Source of the DNA: Hemibagrus wyckioides
Lineage: Eukaryota; Chordata; Actinopteri; Siluriformes; Bagridae
Direction: 5' to 3'
Assembly (NCBI RefSeq): GCF_019097595.1
Contig: NC_080732.1
Coordinates: 4,844,354-4,908,353 of the forward strand
Length of the DNA stretch: 64,000 nt
Shown: positions 13,130 through 25,470 of the stretch, piece by piece
Layout: every line of letters begins with the position of its first letter
Position numbering within the stretch: the stretch's first letter is position 1
The notes under the pieces: generated by a model
What the model saw: only the letters and a program-made list of their open reading frames with translations
The model's database searches: none
What the model was told of the DNA's origin: nothing
Position numbers and translations under genes: made by a program

Positions 13130-15360
13130 AGCTCATGTAGTTCAGCTGAAATTGTTGATTTTAGAGCTGGGAGCATGCAGCAGTGAAGCTCATGTCCATC
13201 AGTAGAAATATACAATCTTGAAATGATGTATACAGACAAACTGGAGCCACCGTTGCTACAATATGGTCCTATCATTAGCTTTAAGTCAGTTTTTCAACTG
13301 AATAGACACCCCACTGTGTCCTTCTGTTTTAGTTGCCATTGCTGATATTGTCATTTTTTTCTCTTCTGCTGTATTTATCATTGTTATTTGTGTAATTTTT
13401 TTTACTTTAGTTTTTTTGGTATCATTGTTGTCATTGTGATTTTTTTTCTTTTGTTGTCAATTTGTTATTGTTTTTTTTTTTTTTACACATTTATTTCCTT
13501 CGGTTTTAGTTGGAATTGTTTATATGCTGTTTTTTTCTTTCTTTTCTTTTATCTGATTTTTTTCTGTTGTAGTTGTCATTGCTGTTATTGTGGTATTTTT
13601 CTGTGGTAATTCTTATTGTCATTTTTTCCTCTTCTTTGTCTTACAGTTGTAGTTGGCTGTGGGTTCTTTTTTTATGTATTTTTATTTATTTATTTATTTT
13701 TAAGCTCAGGTAGTTCGGCTGAAATTGTTGATCTGAGAGCATGAAAAAAGCTCATGCCCATGACCAGTCTTTAGTATAGTCTATAGTGGATGTATATAGC
13801 ATAGTCTGGATGGCTGGTCCCAATGAAACTGTAGTGCAGGGAATTTATTTAGATTTATTAAAACATTATTTGTTTACGCTCCTGAGATTGAAGTAAAAGC
13901 TAAATAAAGGAAAGAATACGTTCAGGCTAAAACGACAAGTTCATCCTGCTTTCTTTCCTCTGTGCCTTGTTATTTTTCCACCACCCCAGCTAATAGTCTC
14001 TAACAGCCAGCCCTACTGTTTTCTATTTCCTGAACTGAGTAGATGGATCTTCTCCGACTCCCCCATTCTGTGCTACATCAGAAGATTATCATTAATCTTT
14101 CTTTTCATGTGGAAGTGATGAGTAGATAATAAAGCCTCTTGTTCTTGATTTTGCCCATGATGTGGCTTGGTAATTGAGACTCGTTGTAGTGTAATGAGAG
14201 CGCTGTTTTTGATCTCGCTGTGTGGAGACGAGCTCCGTTACACTCTTCTAGTATTTTGTTTAGCAGACGTTTTTATTCAGATTGACTTCAAAGTGATGTG
14301 TTATACTGTACAATACAAGCATAAAACGCATCCAGTGTTTCAGCAGTGGATTAAAGGTTGCTTTGTAGTAACCGTAGAATTTTAACTCAACAAGCTTTGG
14401 TCACTAAATCGGAACTGTAACTGCTATCTAGGAAGCTACTGATGTTACTGGGTTACCTCATAAGGGAAGATTAAAGTTATGTTTCTCCAGATTAATTTCA
14501 TGGCCACAGTGTATTTAGGAGCCTAGACAGGGAGAGACATGACAGAACTACACAATTTTGACGTGATGTATAAAGACAAACTGGAGTCTACAATATGGTT
14601 CTATCATTAGCTTGAAGTCAGTTTTTCAACTGAATAGACTGCGTCCTTCTGTTTTAGTTGTCATTCTTGTTATTGTCATTTTTTCTTTTGTTTCTAACTT
14701 CTGTTGTCGATATTGTTGTCATTTTTCCTTTCTGCTGTATTTGTCAGTTGATGCTAATTATTACTTTTTTCCTTTTTGCTGTAGTAGTCATTGTTATTTG
14801 CGTAATTTTTTTTTTCTTTAGATTTTTATTCCTGTTGTAGTTGTCATAGTTATTGTGATAATATTCCTTTTGCTGTATTTGTCGTGTTTTGCTGTTTCTT
14901 TTTTCTTTTTGTTTTCTTGTGTCTGTATTATCCATTTTTCCCTTGTAGTTTTCTGGGGGGGTTTTTTTCTTTCTTTCTTTTTTTTTTTTGTTTATTTTAG
15001 TTGTCACTGTTGTTATTGTGATATTTTTCCTTCTGTTGTATTTGTCATTTTTGATATTTTTGTTTTTGTATGTTTATAGTCTTTATAGTTTTAGTTTATT
15101 TTCTGTTGTAGTCGTCATTGTTCTTATTTCTTATTGCCATTTTTTCTCTTCTTTATCCTACAGTTGTAGTTGTAGTTGGCTTGTCATTTTTATTATTGTT
15201 GTTTTTTTGTATATATTTTTTTCTTCTATTTTAGCTGTTATAGTTTGTGTTGTCAAATTTTTTCTGCAGTGTTTTTTTTTTTTTTTTTTTTTTCTGTCGT
15301 AGTTGTCATTATTCTTAGCATTTTTTCTCTTCTTTTTCCTTCAGTTGTAGTTGGCTACAT
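13130..15360. repeat. T-rich low-complexity block with local duplications
   Basis: Two blocks (13320-13690 and 14650-15360) consist of TTGTAGTTGTCATTGTTATT-like motifs broken by long T runs. The non-repetitive leader at 13215-13350 (GACAAACTGGAG...CAATATGGTCCTATC) recurs at 14563-14680. Another segment (GTAGTTCAGCTGAAATTGTT) recurs at about 13140 and 13710. The Phe/Leu-rich open frames here are artefacts. Confidence 0.8.
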
Positions 15361-16772
15361 AGCTACCCAACTCCACAGCTTCAAACTTTTTTATTTATTA
15401 CATTCATTTTGTTCTTCCAAATACATATCAAAAGCCAGGGATCTGTCTTGCTGTGGATTGTGTTAATGCTTTGATGGGATTGCGAGCGATCGGGAGCGAG
15501 ACTTCTTAATGCTCCGAATCCCTTGTTAGTGAGACTAAAAAGTCTGTTGGATTAATGATGACATATTCCACTCTGTTGGGAAAGTTCACATTCAATTTGT
15601 ACTGGGAAATAACAACATGCATGTGCACATGTTTCTCATTCAGTCAGCTGCACTTTAGAGCACTTTATCAAAATGTCAAACAAGCTGGAACATAAAACAA
15701 GCACAGGAGGAGCCGAAGACGAGTGTGCTTTTCTGTGGGTGTGTTTCTTTGTTATCTTTGAATAGTAATCCCTTTAAATCTGTCACATTCTACTTACATA
15801 AGCTCGGTTGTTTAGATGTCTGGTTGTAATAGGCATAATTGATCACCCATGTGGCATTGTTAAAAGCAATACAGATTTAGTCTTTGTTTGTAATTTAACA
15901 CACTGGATTTGAAGCATGGTATACTGTATATCGGAAGAACAAAAAGCCATGAAGAAATATTTTTTTCCATTGTCAGTTCACAAGATTGATTCAGAAATTA
16001 ATTATCTTTACTCCCTAAAAAATACACTGCTGTGCATTTGATGCATTTTTAATCATGCGTCAGGACTCCAGCTACTGTTGTGCTGTTATGTTAACACTGC
16101 TCAACATGGATTTAAGTATATTTTCTATATCCCGAGCTGTTTTATTAGCTTCTTTGCCATATAGCAAAATGTTGCCATAAACTGCCATGCATTTGCCTCT
16201 AAACCTTCTATCATGCAAGAATAAAGACCCTTCCTGCACTTTGTCTCACCCAAGTGCCCTCCACCTCATCTCTCACTCTCTTTCCCCACGCTTTCATCCG
16301 CACCCTGGTTTATCATCCTTCCTGTCAGCCGTTTAACACACAGCTCTCTGGACGACTCGGGGATGCAGCCGTGTTCAAAATGCTAAAGTGACAAAGGTCA
16401 TGTGGGCCGTTAGAAGCTCTACTGACTACTAATTCAGGCTGGTCTGCTTATTTTTTTTGCTTAGTTTTTCCTCAGTGTCATAAGTGTTAATCCCCCTGCT
16501 GTCATGCCCTCCGACACCTTGACTCAACCCTGTCAGTATCAGTGGACTAATTATTACTCACACCTCAGTTATGTACTAATTATTCACTTGTGTCTTTGTC
16601 GCTATTATTCTAATAGAATAAAATTGTTTCCAAATAAATCCAGCTTAAAACAGAGTAAGCTTGGATTTTGGATAAACAGACCAATACAAGGTAAAATAAT
16701 TATATAGATAAATGGTCAGACATAGCAGTTCATCTCATAAAAATCTCATAAAAAATCTCAAAGTCTCATAAA

Positions 16773-16804
<32 letters not shown>
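16773..16804. repeat. (AAT)n microsatellite
   Basis: About ten AAT units. Confidence 0.9.
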
Positions 16805-16807
<3 letters not shown>

Positions 16808-18109
16808 TAGCTATGACATGAAAATAGTTTCTACAAATATTTAATTCCACTAAAAATAAAATTTTAATGTCAATGCCAATCAATGTTGCTAATTTCAGAG
16901 CATAAATATAAACATTAAATGATAAAAGAGCATAAACAAAACAACGACACAAATTATTATTTGGCTGCAATTAAATATTTACCCGAATAAATGTTTTTAT
17001 TTGAAATGATTTTAATTAAATAAAAAAAATATTTTATAACATGAATAATTAGACATAATAACGTGTGATCTCACCAAAAAATATTTTTTTTTACAAAAAA
17101 ATTTGTAGAAATTTAAGTAGACGTAACTGTATGTATGTAAATGTACTCACTATGCCTGGATTTTAAACCTGAAGATGAAGATATGTATTCATAAAATATT
17201 TCTTTCTTGAATGTAGTTTTCACATGGTTGTTGATAAAGTTGTGAAAGTGCTGGAAATGCTTAATATTCAGGGTTTTCACCCAAACTGAAGCTTTAAACG
17301 CATTCCCCTTGCATCATTTAGCTCCCAAATTAATTTGCATCTTTAAGTCTGTAATCAAGGTGTGACAACAATAAAATGTGTTTTTGCCTTACATAAATTC
17401 TGTCAGACACCTTCTTTTCTTTTTATTTATTTTTTCCGTTCCGTCTGAGTCCGCTGTTTGAACTCTGGATGTGTGAATGTCAAACAGAATTCAAGAGAGC
17501 GCTTACGGCAAAGGAAATAGATCAGATAAGGTAGAGAATGTGTGCAGCGAGCACAGGGTTTGTATAAATATGTACTCTTGTATTATGACTGTAGCTTTTT
17601 TATTTTTTCATTTTTTTATATGAATATGAAGCCTCCCCATAGCATAAAGACCACTGTTAGATCTTCATCTGACTTTTTCATTTCCTAATTGCCAACAGAA
17701 GAGTCAAGCGTAATATCTGATACCTAGATATGTCAGGCAGCCTCCTTGGTTTAATCAGGTTGCAGCTTTGTGTCTAGTACAACTCATTAAGATGTAGACG
17801 TACGCTTTGCCATATAAGTCCTGAGTTTGGAAAACGCTGCAGATGTTTTGTCAATTTCTGGGATTTCTTTCCTGCTAGTTTAACATCTTTCCTTTTGCGA
17901 TCCTGGTAAAGTCTGGATAAACTAGCTGATAGTTTATGATATTCTGTGCTTCCTGGTATTAAGAGCATGGATCCTAATTTTTCTAATAATTCCATTTAAT
18001 TCAATTTAATTAAATGCATTCCCTTCTGAGTGACACTTGATATTATGATGATAAAAAAAAAAAACGGTATGACTGTATTTTATAAAGTTAAACAATACTA
18101 AGTGTAGTG

Positions 18110-18312
18110 AGTATATTGGTAGGAGAATGTTGGACATGGAGCTGCCAGGCAGGAGGCAAAGAGGAAGGCCAAAGAGGAGGTATATGGATGGAATAAATGA
18201 GGATATGAAGCTAGTGGGTGCAAGTGTTGAGGATGCAGAAGATAGGGATAGGTGGAGAGAGATGATTCGCTGTGGCCACCCCTGAAGGGAAAAGCCGAAA
18301 GAAGAAGAAGTT
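18110..18312 (+). pseudogene. 3' end of a LINE: C-terminal fragment of a reverse transcriptase ORF
   Basis: One open frame reads YIGRRMLDMELPGRR, GRPKRRYMDGINEDM, VEDAEDRDRWREMIRCGHP and ends at TGA 18283-18285. A short A/G-rich tail (GAAAGAAGAAGAAG) follows. The pattern ...PGRR.RGRPK+R+.D...ED....DA.DR..WR.MIRC..P is the characteristic C-terminus of RTE-type fish LINE polyproteins. The copy is 5'-truncated to about 200 bp, as is usual for LINE insertions. The clade name rests on memory. Confidence 0.65.
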
Positions 18313-18499
18313 GTTTTGTGCAGTTCTAAAGGACAAAATGACGTAAAGATCTGCTTCCACCCAATGGCTACACAGCCAAAATCTTTCCAAAAAGCCTTTC
18401 AGTAATTCTGCAAATTACCAATGTGGCATGAACCTTTTTGAATGAGTAAATTTCACTCCATCAATAAATCGCTCCAGCTGCCAGTGTGCCTGTGTGTTT

Positions 18500-18605
18500 A
18501 TGAATAGATGGATAGATAGATAGGATGAATAAATAGGATGGACATGATGTATGTATGTATGTATGGATGGATGGATGGATGGAAAGGATGGATGGATGGA
18601 TTGAT
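18500..18605. repeat. GGAT/GTAT tetranucleotide repeats
   Basis: Mixed GATA, GTAT and GGAT runs cover about 100 bp. They may be a SINE tail whose body is lost. Confidence 0.8.
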
Positions 18606-19488
18606 ATAGCAGTAAAAAATAAAGAGTAATAAAATAAACATATTCAGTGTGATTTTAAAATTTCTGAATAAAATAAAGTAGACATAACTGCACACACCAA
18701 GCGCTAATCTAGTAGGCTAAGGAGAGCGCTGTGCATTTGGGTTCTTCTAAAACTTTGAACTTTTACAAGTTTAATTTTCTAACATCTGGTCTGTCAGAAA
18801 AAGTACATTCCAAAGGCTTTTTGTCAATCCTTAAATTTGAACTCTGAAGCTTGCCAGATGCAGGAGGCTTTCTGGGAGAATGAATAACCAGTTGGCATGA
18901 TGTGTTTAGAGTTTAAGCACGGAATCCTTTAAGAATAATTCCAGCCACAAGAAGCCATTCAGCATGTTGTCACACTGGAGAGGCCGTGCTGGAAAATCCA
19001 ACTCTGCGGTATGCTTTCATGGTCATGGTGCTTTACAGAACAAAAAATAAATAAATAAAAAACATAAGCAAGGGATCTGTGTCATGTCAGAGATCAATCA
19101 GTATGTGAGCTCCTAAGCTAAAACAGCTACTGTATGCTGGGGGGGGGTGTGTGAGAATTAATTAAGCCCTCTATTTTAATAGTCCCTAATTGATCATCTG
19201 ACGTTCCAGCTCCATTGCAAAAAAGAAAAAGACAGATATTCAATAGTGTTGTCTCAGTGCTGTGATCTGTCAAGTACAGTTGATGGATAGAATTATCTGA
19301 CTTAATTATAAAACACATCCTTGTGTGATAAATGATGTCATTATATTCTCCCTGCTCTCATTTCAATAAAATTTCCCAACTGTCTTGATTGGGGAGATTT
19401 TTGAGCCTTATGTATTACTGCTGTGGCTCATGGACTTCTTCACAACTAGCTTCAATTAATTTTAGCTAATATTGGATAGCTATACGCT

Positions 19489-19881
19489 ATATAACTAAAT
19501 GTATGTGGATCCCGACTGTGACACCCTCACCCTCGTGCTTGATGAACATCCCATTCCCAAATTATCCCACTCTATTAGGAACATTTTCTAGTAAAATTTT
19601 GAACACTGACATTTGTCCATTCAGCCTTTACAAGAGCTTTACTGAGGTCCAGCATGGAATTTGAGCGAGAAGATTTGGTATTCCAATTCATCCCATGATG
19701 TTGAGGTCAGGCCACTTGAGATCTTCAACTCCATCCTTGGTGAGATCTTCATGGACCAGAGCCAGTGTCTTGCTAGAACAGGTTTTGCTTCTGTCCAGTG
19801 AAGGGAATTTGTAATGCAACAGATGACCACATATAAGTGTGTTGGACAGGTGTCCACAAACCTTTGGCCATAAAGTGTATA
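19489..19881 (-). mobile_element. Tc1-like transposon remnant
   Basis: The ends are inverted: ...AAATGTATGTGGATCCCGAC on the left and GGACAGGTGTCCACAAACC, TTGGCCATAAAGTGTATA on the right. Between them, on the minus strand, are fragments of a Tc1 transposase C-terminus. WDELEYQI stands for the family WDELERRL segment just after the catalytic Glu region. The element is internally shortened to about 390 bp and frameshifted, hence inactive. Confidence 0.65.
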
Positions 19882-20635
19882 AGTACTTTTTGTCCAGCTG
19901 GTGAAAAGCACAAGGCCTTAATTGTATAAAGCTCAGTTGTTCCAGACTATTCGAGTGTAAATTCCTGATCTTTTTGGTGGGGGCAGAATCTGTTGATTTG
20001 AGGCTGCAAGAGAAACTGCTGACATTCACAAACTGAGAAATGAGAAATAATGAAAGATTATTCTTGGTTAGCAAGGACATCTCTGAATGACAGATTTGCA
20101 CTTGGTTGTTGTTTCAGTGATTTAACTTGCGACTGGTGGAAAAGTAAACCCAGTCATGATGGAACATGACCACAACCCCCCCCCCCCCCCCCCTCTGATA
20201 TGTCCCCCTTCAACCCCATCACCTTACACCTACTGTAGAGGACCCGAATGTTCTTAAATTCAAAACGTTCTTAAATTTTTCTTTTGTGTTCTCATGTGTC
20301 CTGTGAGCTCAGAGATGTGTTAGCATGTGATAACTCCTCTGCATGGGTTTGCACCATCTGTTCACTTTGTGCATTTCGAAGTGACTAGTCATTGAAGTCT
20401 TAAGTGCTTTCAACTTATGAAGTAAAAGTCTTAAGCAGTGAGGCAGCTTTTTTTTCTTTCTATTTCGCTTCTCATCCCCAGTCATTTGTGATGCAGAATC
20501 TGTCTGTATTGTCTAAGGACGAGGATGATGAAGTACTAACTCTGCTTTGCTTTGCATTCCTAATTGTCGCTTTAATAATAATAATAAAAACGTATGTGTT
20601 TGTAACATCTACATTGTCCTTTGTGCTTTCTTTAG

Positions 20636-20746
20636 AGAAATGTGATGAAGCGCTGGCCACGCCCCTTTCCCATAGTGCCTTCAGCAGCTCGTCGGTGTTC
20701 ACCACCGGATACACTCCTGAATATGCCAAACTGAACAGGAGAGGAG
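20636..20746 (+). CDS. cntnap2: cntnap2 exon 2: start of the discoidin domain
   Basis: This 111-bp exon enters in phase 1: its first two bases finish a codon begun in exon 1. It leaves in phase 1. The acceptor is TTTAG and the donor is GAG|GTGAGA. The translation begins KCDEALATPL and ends AKLNRRG, matching human residues 34-70 with identical exon length. The first Cys (human C35) is the one that pairs with the Cys at the end of exon 4 to close the F5/8 type C domain. The AG two bases downstream (20636-20637) would break the frame, so the upstream AG is used. The genomic open frame continues upstream through the intron, but that part is AT-rich and not coding. Confidence 0.95.
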
Positions 20747-22587
20747 GTGAGAGGCTTTAAACACACACCCATGCAGACACATACCAAAGACTTTTGGATG
20801 GAGTCTCCAGCATCAGTGCTTTGTAACAGAGGTTAAGGACTTCTACAGGGCAGAATGGTGTCTCGGTCACTTGCTGTTATTGGAAAATAATCAACTTCAT
20901 GGTTGTAACAGTTCCTCTGATTCATGTCTTGCTGCATCACACCATAACTGTTGTTGCCTGTTTTCCTATAAGATCATGCCTCGTTATGCAAACAGTATGA
21001 TTTCTACATATTTTAATTTTTAGTTTTCCTGATCAATAACTTCAAAGCATTTCTTATTAGAGGGCTTAGATGTTTGGAGCTGACAGTATCTCTAACCTAG
21101 GTGAATGTGAGGCACGCTCTTAATTAAACCGCTGTAAGTATGGGTCAGCGGACTTTGTGTAAATATTTAATAGGACATGGCCTTTTAATGGAGCTGCAGG
21201 ATGTCAGTGACACAATGCGCACTGTCTCACTGCTACGCCGTTTGACACCTACACACTGGTGGATAGAGAGCAGGACTATTATTCACCCTTCCCAATAGGG
21301 TGTATTCACATTTCCAGGCCGTAAAAGCTTTCCTCATAGTATTTTACCTTAGATCCAAATGTTCCCAAAATGGTTATAATTAAAAATGCTTTAAAATTAG
21401 GATCGGTTCTTGAATTCCACCAATCAAAACTGGAAGTTGTAAATTTTAATAGAGTCTTGCAGTATGCCTCTGCTGTCATAATGAACAAACACCCTCAAGT
21501 CATTAAGGTCTGATTTGATACAACCAGAGGGTAGTTTTCTAGTTTTCATAGCAGATAAGCAAACAGCCTGTCAGGAACATTCATATCCCAAGCATTTATC
21601 AAGCATATTTATTCCTGATGACATCACCGAGACAGGCTCATTAGTTACACTATGATAAGCAGCATCATAAAAGGCTAATGAAGGGATCCAGACATCCGTA
21701 TGCCAGATGCGTATTTCTACACTACGGAGGCTGGAAGTGAGACTTCCGAACTGTTTATACTGACTCATTCCTGTCACAAATCACTAGCGGGGTGAAAATC
21801 AATAGCACCCAGTGCTAACATATATAGGTGTTATACTATCACTAGCACAGGCTCACCTGAACTGGATAGCTGTAGATTAGAAAAAAATCACCTGGTCTGA
21901 GATGCGTTTCAGTTCACTTCATTGTTATATCCTTCCTGGGGGCTTGAACCAGCCTGAACAGTTTCCTTTGACCTCTCTTATCAAAAAGGTGTTCCCACTC
22001 TCAGAACCATTGCTCACTCAAGTGTTTTCTTGTTTTCACATTCTGTGTAAACTCTAGAGAGCTTCTGAAACACCCCACCAACCGTGCCATGGTTAAAGTC
22101 AGAGATCAGAGATCAGACTCTTGCCCTTTCTGAGGTTTGATGTGAACAATAACTGAAGCCTGTACTGCATATGGATGATTTTTGGTATTATGCTACTGAT
22201 TAGAAATGTGCAATTTAGCCATGGCAAGTCTTGAAGTAAAGTTTAAGCATATATTGATGGTAATGATGGAGTTAGAATGTGGGTAGGTTTGGTCTTGGTG
22301 GATAGATCTGCTACATAGATGCTGCTGAGGTGGTTGGTGCTGCTGGTGTTTTTATAGTTGTTGCTGCTGGGCTGAGACTGCCCATGGCTGGGCTGAGTGC
22401 TGAGACTGCCCGTGGACCTGCTGAAACAGAAAATATTAAGAGAAAGAAGGTGAGAAGCAAATTCTCTTGCTGCCTGCTGGGGCTTGGCCAGGGTGTTAGT
22501 CAGGATAACACAGGGCTACGTAGGTGGCGAGGGCGTTTGGAGAACGAATCAGCTTGGATGAAAGAGTTTTATGTCTGAATTATGCCT

Positions 22588-22745
22588 AAAAATCCAATAT
22601 CTAGTGGAAAATTCTGAACTTCCCAGAAGAATGGAGGTTGTTATAACAGCAAAGGGGATTAAAGCTAGAATGGGATGTTCAACAAGCACATATTGGTGTG
22701 ATGTCAAGATGTCCAGACACTTACATACAGTATACTTGTATATCC
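22588..22745 (+). mobile_element. Tc1-like right-end fragment
   Basis: The plus-strand frame around ENSELPRRMEVVITAKGIKA matches the C-terminal LVESLPRRVEVIITAKGG segment of a common fish Tc1 transposase. The degenerate terminal repeat GATGTCCAGACACTTACATAC follows. It belongs to the same family as the copy at 19489-19881 but in opposite orientation. Confidence 0.65.
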
Positions 22746-22843
22746 ACAGGGTGTATAATGAATGCAGATGACCTGTAAGATTTGGTTATGAATTTAGGAA
22801 AAAAAAAAGTTTCAGCAAAAACAAAGGATTTCTTTGTTTTTCC

Positions 22844-22846
<3 letters not shown>

Positions 22847-22917
<71 letters not shown>
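22847..22917. repeat. (AT)n microsatellite, about 70 bp
   Basis: A pure alternating TA run, self-complementary and so able to extrude a hairpin. Confidence 0.95.
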
Positions 22918-22921
<4 letters not shown>

Positions 22922-23849
22922 GATGAAATTGCTGTTCTGCTCTGGGTATTAACCCTTACTTGGTTTGCAAAATCAATTACTTCCCATTTTCCATTTCTAT
23001 TATATTCCCCTGTAGAGGAAAATAAATCCACTATAAAAAGTCCTGTACTCATTTAAATTAATGCAGTTTTGACTTCGTCATTCCCTCGTCATTCAGTCTT
23101 CTCCTTCAGCAGAGATGGAGGCATCTGTTTAGCATAGCTCATCTGTGGAGTGGAGACAGGGAGGAAAAGGTCAAATCCCTGTCGAATATAAACCTGTTTG
23201 TCCTTCACAGCTGGAAATGGAAAGGTAGTGAGATGGGAGGACTGGAGACAGACGATCAGGCGAGCCAGTAGGAAGCTAATGAGAGGGAGAGTTGGGAATC
23301 GGTTGAGGCTGGCAAGAGGGGGAAAGATGGCTGTGCTCAGCATTCAGCCCAAGAACGAAGTCTCTGCTGAATAGAAATGTGGCCGTGCATGAGATTGGAG
23401 TGTTAATAAGATGCACAGAACCCAGTGATCCCTGCACTTCATTTTATTTTTCATTCTCGGTAGTGAATTAAATCCCCTCAGCCTGCTACTGAGGCAAAAT
23501 GACATTTATAGGCTATGCAAACAATTTGACTTCTTTCCTCATATCCCTTTTTGGTTTAAAAATATATTCATATTTATTTGCAATAACTCATTTAAGTCAT
23601 TTTAGGTTTTTGGACTTTTTTCAAACTTGCAGCTGTAATTTTAAAAACTTAGAGAGATTAAGAAGTGTTCAACATTAATGTTGGCAAATCTTCGAGGTTT
23701 GTACAGTATAGTTGAAAGGTAAGACACAAGCACAAATAAATAAAGTTGTTCATTATTCTACAGAAGCGTATGTAGTATTGACTTTTTTGACCATTCTGGA
23801 CATTTTCCAGTGCTTGTCCACCTGCTTTCTTTCCCCTACTCTCTTAAAA

Positions 23850-24075
23850 AAAGTTTAAAAGTTTTTTGGTAGAACCAAAAAGGGGTTTTGCTACGAAGAA
23901 GAAACATTTTTGGTTCACCGAGGATCCTTTCAGTAAATGGTTCTCATTTTTTTAGTGAGATTTTTTAAGTAAGATTTTTATAGTCTAAAAAACCCCTTTT
24001 TAATGAAGTAAAAGAAAAAGTTCCATAGATGTTTAAGGTTCTTCCTAGAACCATACACCTTGGCAAAAAAAACAT
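23850..24075. mobile_element. Possible MITE rich in GGTTCT/AGAACC
   Basis: Inverted motifs such as TTGGTAGAACCAAAAAGGGG on one side and CCCCTTTTTAATG, AGGTTCTTCCTAGAACCATA on the other give imperfect dyad symmetry. This resembles widespread fish AGAACC-type MITEs. Boundaries are uncertain. Confidence 0.4.
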
Positions 24076-24274
24076 TTACGAGCCTTTTAAATTATCTTCT
24101 TATTGTTATTGTTCTTATTGAGTGTATCGTTATGAACCAGGGAGGATGAATCAACCCTCAGCCTTTGTATGTTATCATAAAAAGTGCTGCTGAACACACT
24201 TGCAGAAAAGCGCTATCAACCCTCTTCTTAATACAAATGCTCAGAGACACTAAGTAGCCTTTATTCGTCACATA

Positions 24275-25470
24275 CAGTGCATGTGGAAAATATTCACAGT
24301 TCATTTTGTTATATTACAGCGATATTCCAAAGTGGATTATCCAGGCTGTGTGCTTAGGTTCGTTGTCCTATTGGAAGATGAACTGTCCCCCCAGTTTGAG
24401 GTCCAGAATGCTCTGGAGCAGGTTTTCATCAAGGGTGTCTCTGTACATTGCTGCATTCATCTTTCTCTCGATCCTGACTAGTCTCCCGGTTCCTGCCGCT
24501 GAAAAACATCCCCACAGCATAATGCTGCCACCACCATGCTTCGATGTAGGGATGGTATTGACCAGGTGATGAGCGGTGCCTGGTTTCCCACAGACATGAC
24601 ACTTGTCATTCAGGCCAAAGAGTTCAATCTTTGATGCATCAGACTAGAGAATTTTGTTTCTCATGATCTGAGAGTCCTTCAGGTGCCTTTTGGCAAACTC
24701 CAGGCAGGCTGTGATGTGCCTTTTACTATCTGGCCACTCTACCATACAGGCCTAATTGGTGGAGTGGTGCAGAGATGGTTGTTCTTCTGGAAGGTTCTCC
24801 TCTCTCCACAAAGAAACAATGGAGCTCTTTGAGAATGACCATCAGGTCTTTGGTCACCTCCCTGACTAAGGCCCTTCTCCTCCAATCGTTCGGTTTGGTG
24901 GGGGGGCTTACTCTAGGAAGAGTCCTGGTGGTTCCAAACTTCTTCCACTTACAGATGATGAAGGCCACTGTGCTCATTGGGACCTTCAATGCTGCAGAAT
25001 TTTTTCTGTACCCTTCCCTAGATCTGTGCCTCGATACAATCCTGTCTCAGAGGTCTACAGACAATTCCTTGGACTTCATGGCTTGGTTTCTGCTCTGACA
25101 TGCACTGTTAACTGTGGGACCTTACAGTATATAGACACATGTGTACCTTTCCAAATCATGTCCAATCAACTGAATTTACCACAAATGGACTCCAATCAAG
25201 TTTGAGAAACATCTCAGGGATGATCAGAGAAAACAGGATGCACCTGAGCTTAATTCTGAGTGTCATGGCATAGGCTTGTACACTTACGTACATGTGATTT
25301 TTTTTTTTTTTTTGTAATAACTTTGCAAAGATTTCAAACAAACTTCTTTCATGTTGTCATTATGAGGTATTGTTTGTAGAATTTTTAGGAAAATAATGAA
25401 TTTAATCCTTTTTGGAATAAGACTGTTACATAACAAATTGTGGAAAAGTGAAGCGCTTCTAGAGTCACTG
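24275..25470 (-). mobile_element. Tc1-like DNA transposon, internally deleted, TA target duplication
   Basis: The element starts CAGTGCATGTGGAAAATATT and ends ...TCACTG, with a TA on each side. Inner inverted repeats match (left CATTTTGTTATATTACAG near 24304-24321, right complement near 25420-25445). The right terminus is shortened. The minus strand encodes a Tc1 transposase from 25079 downward. The deletion next to the left inverted repeat (about 24333) removes the C-terminal third, including the last acidic catalytic residue. It cannot be autonomous. Confidence 0.85.
24334..25079 (-). pseudogene. Broken Tc1/mariner transposase
   Basis: On the minus strand the start codon is at 25079-25077. 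The 11th codon is a TGA (25049-25047) where the family has a CGA Arg codon, a typical CpG decay. The paired-like DNA-binding part is clear (STVAFIICKWKKFGTTRTLP, VREVTKDLMV, GEPSRRTTISAPLHQLGLYG). Further down are traces of the catalytic domain (around 24540-24660). Frameshifts follow near 24726. The C-terminus is deleted. Confidence 0.8.

Larger units (their letters stand above)
1..20635 (+). other. Intron 1 or 5' flank: no coding exon recognised
   Basis: No exon is supported in this 20.6 kb. Exon 2 needs an upstream signal-peptide exon ending after the first base of a codon. I looked for a Leu-rich start followed by such a donor and found none that was convincing. The stretch holds the repeats listed separately. 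Short open frames (for example 1664-1912, 3341-3607, 14167-14385) have no family resemblance. Confidence 0.6.

Noticed and set aside
20168..20193. C homopolymer as a G-quadruplex on the minus strand
   Set aside because: A pure homopolymer can form such structures in principle, but nothing around it suggests a function. It may also be an assembly-length artefact.
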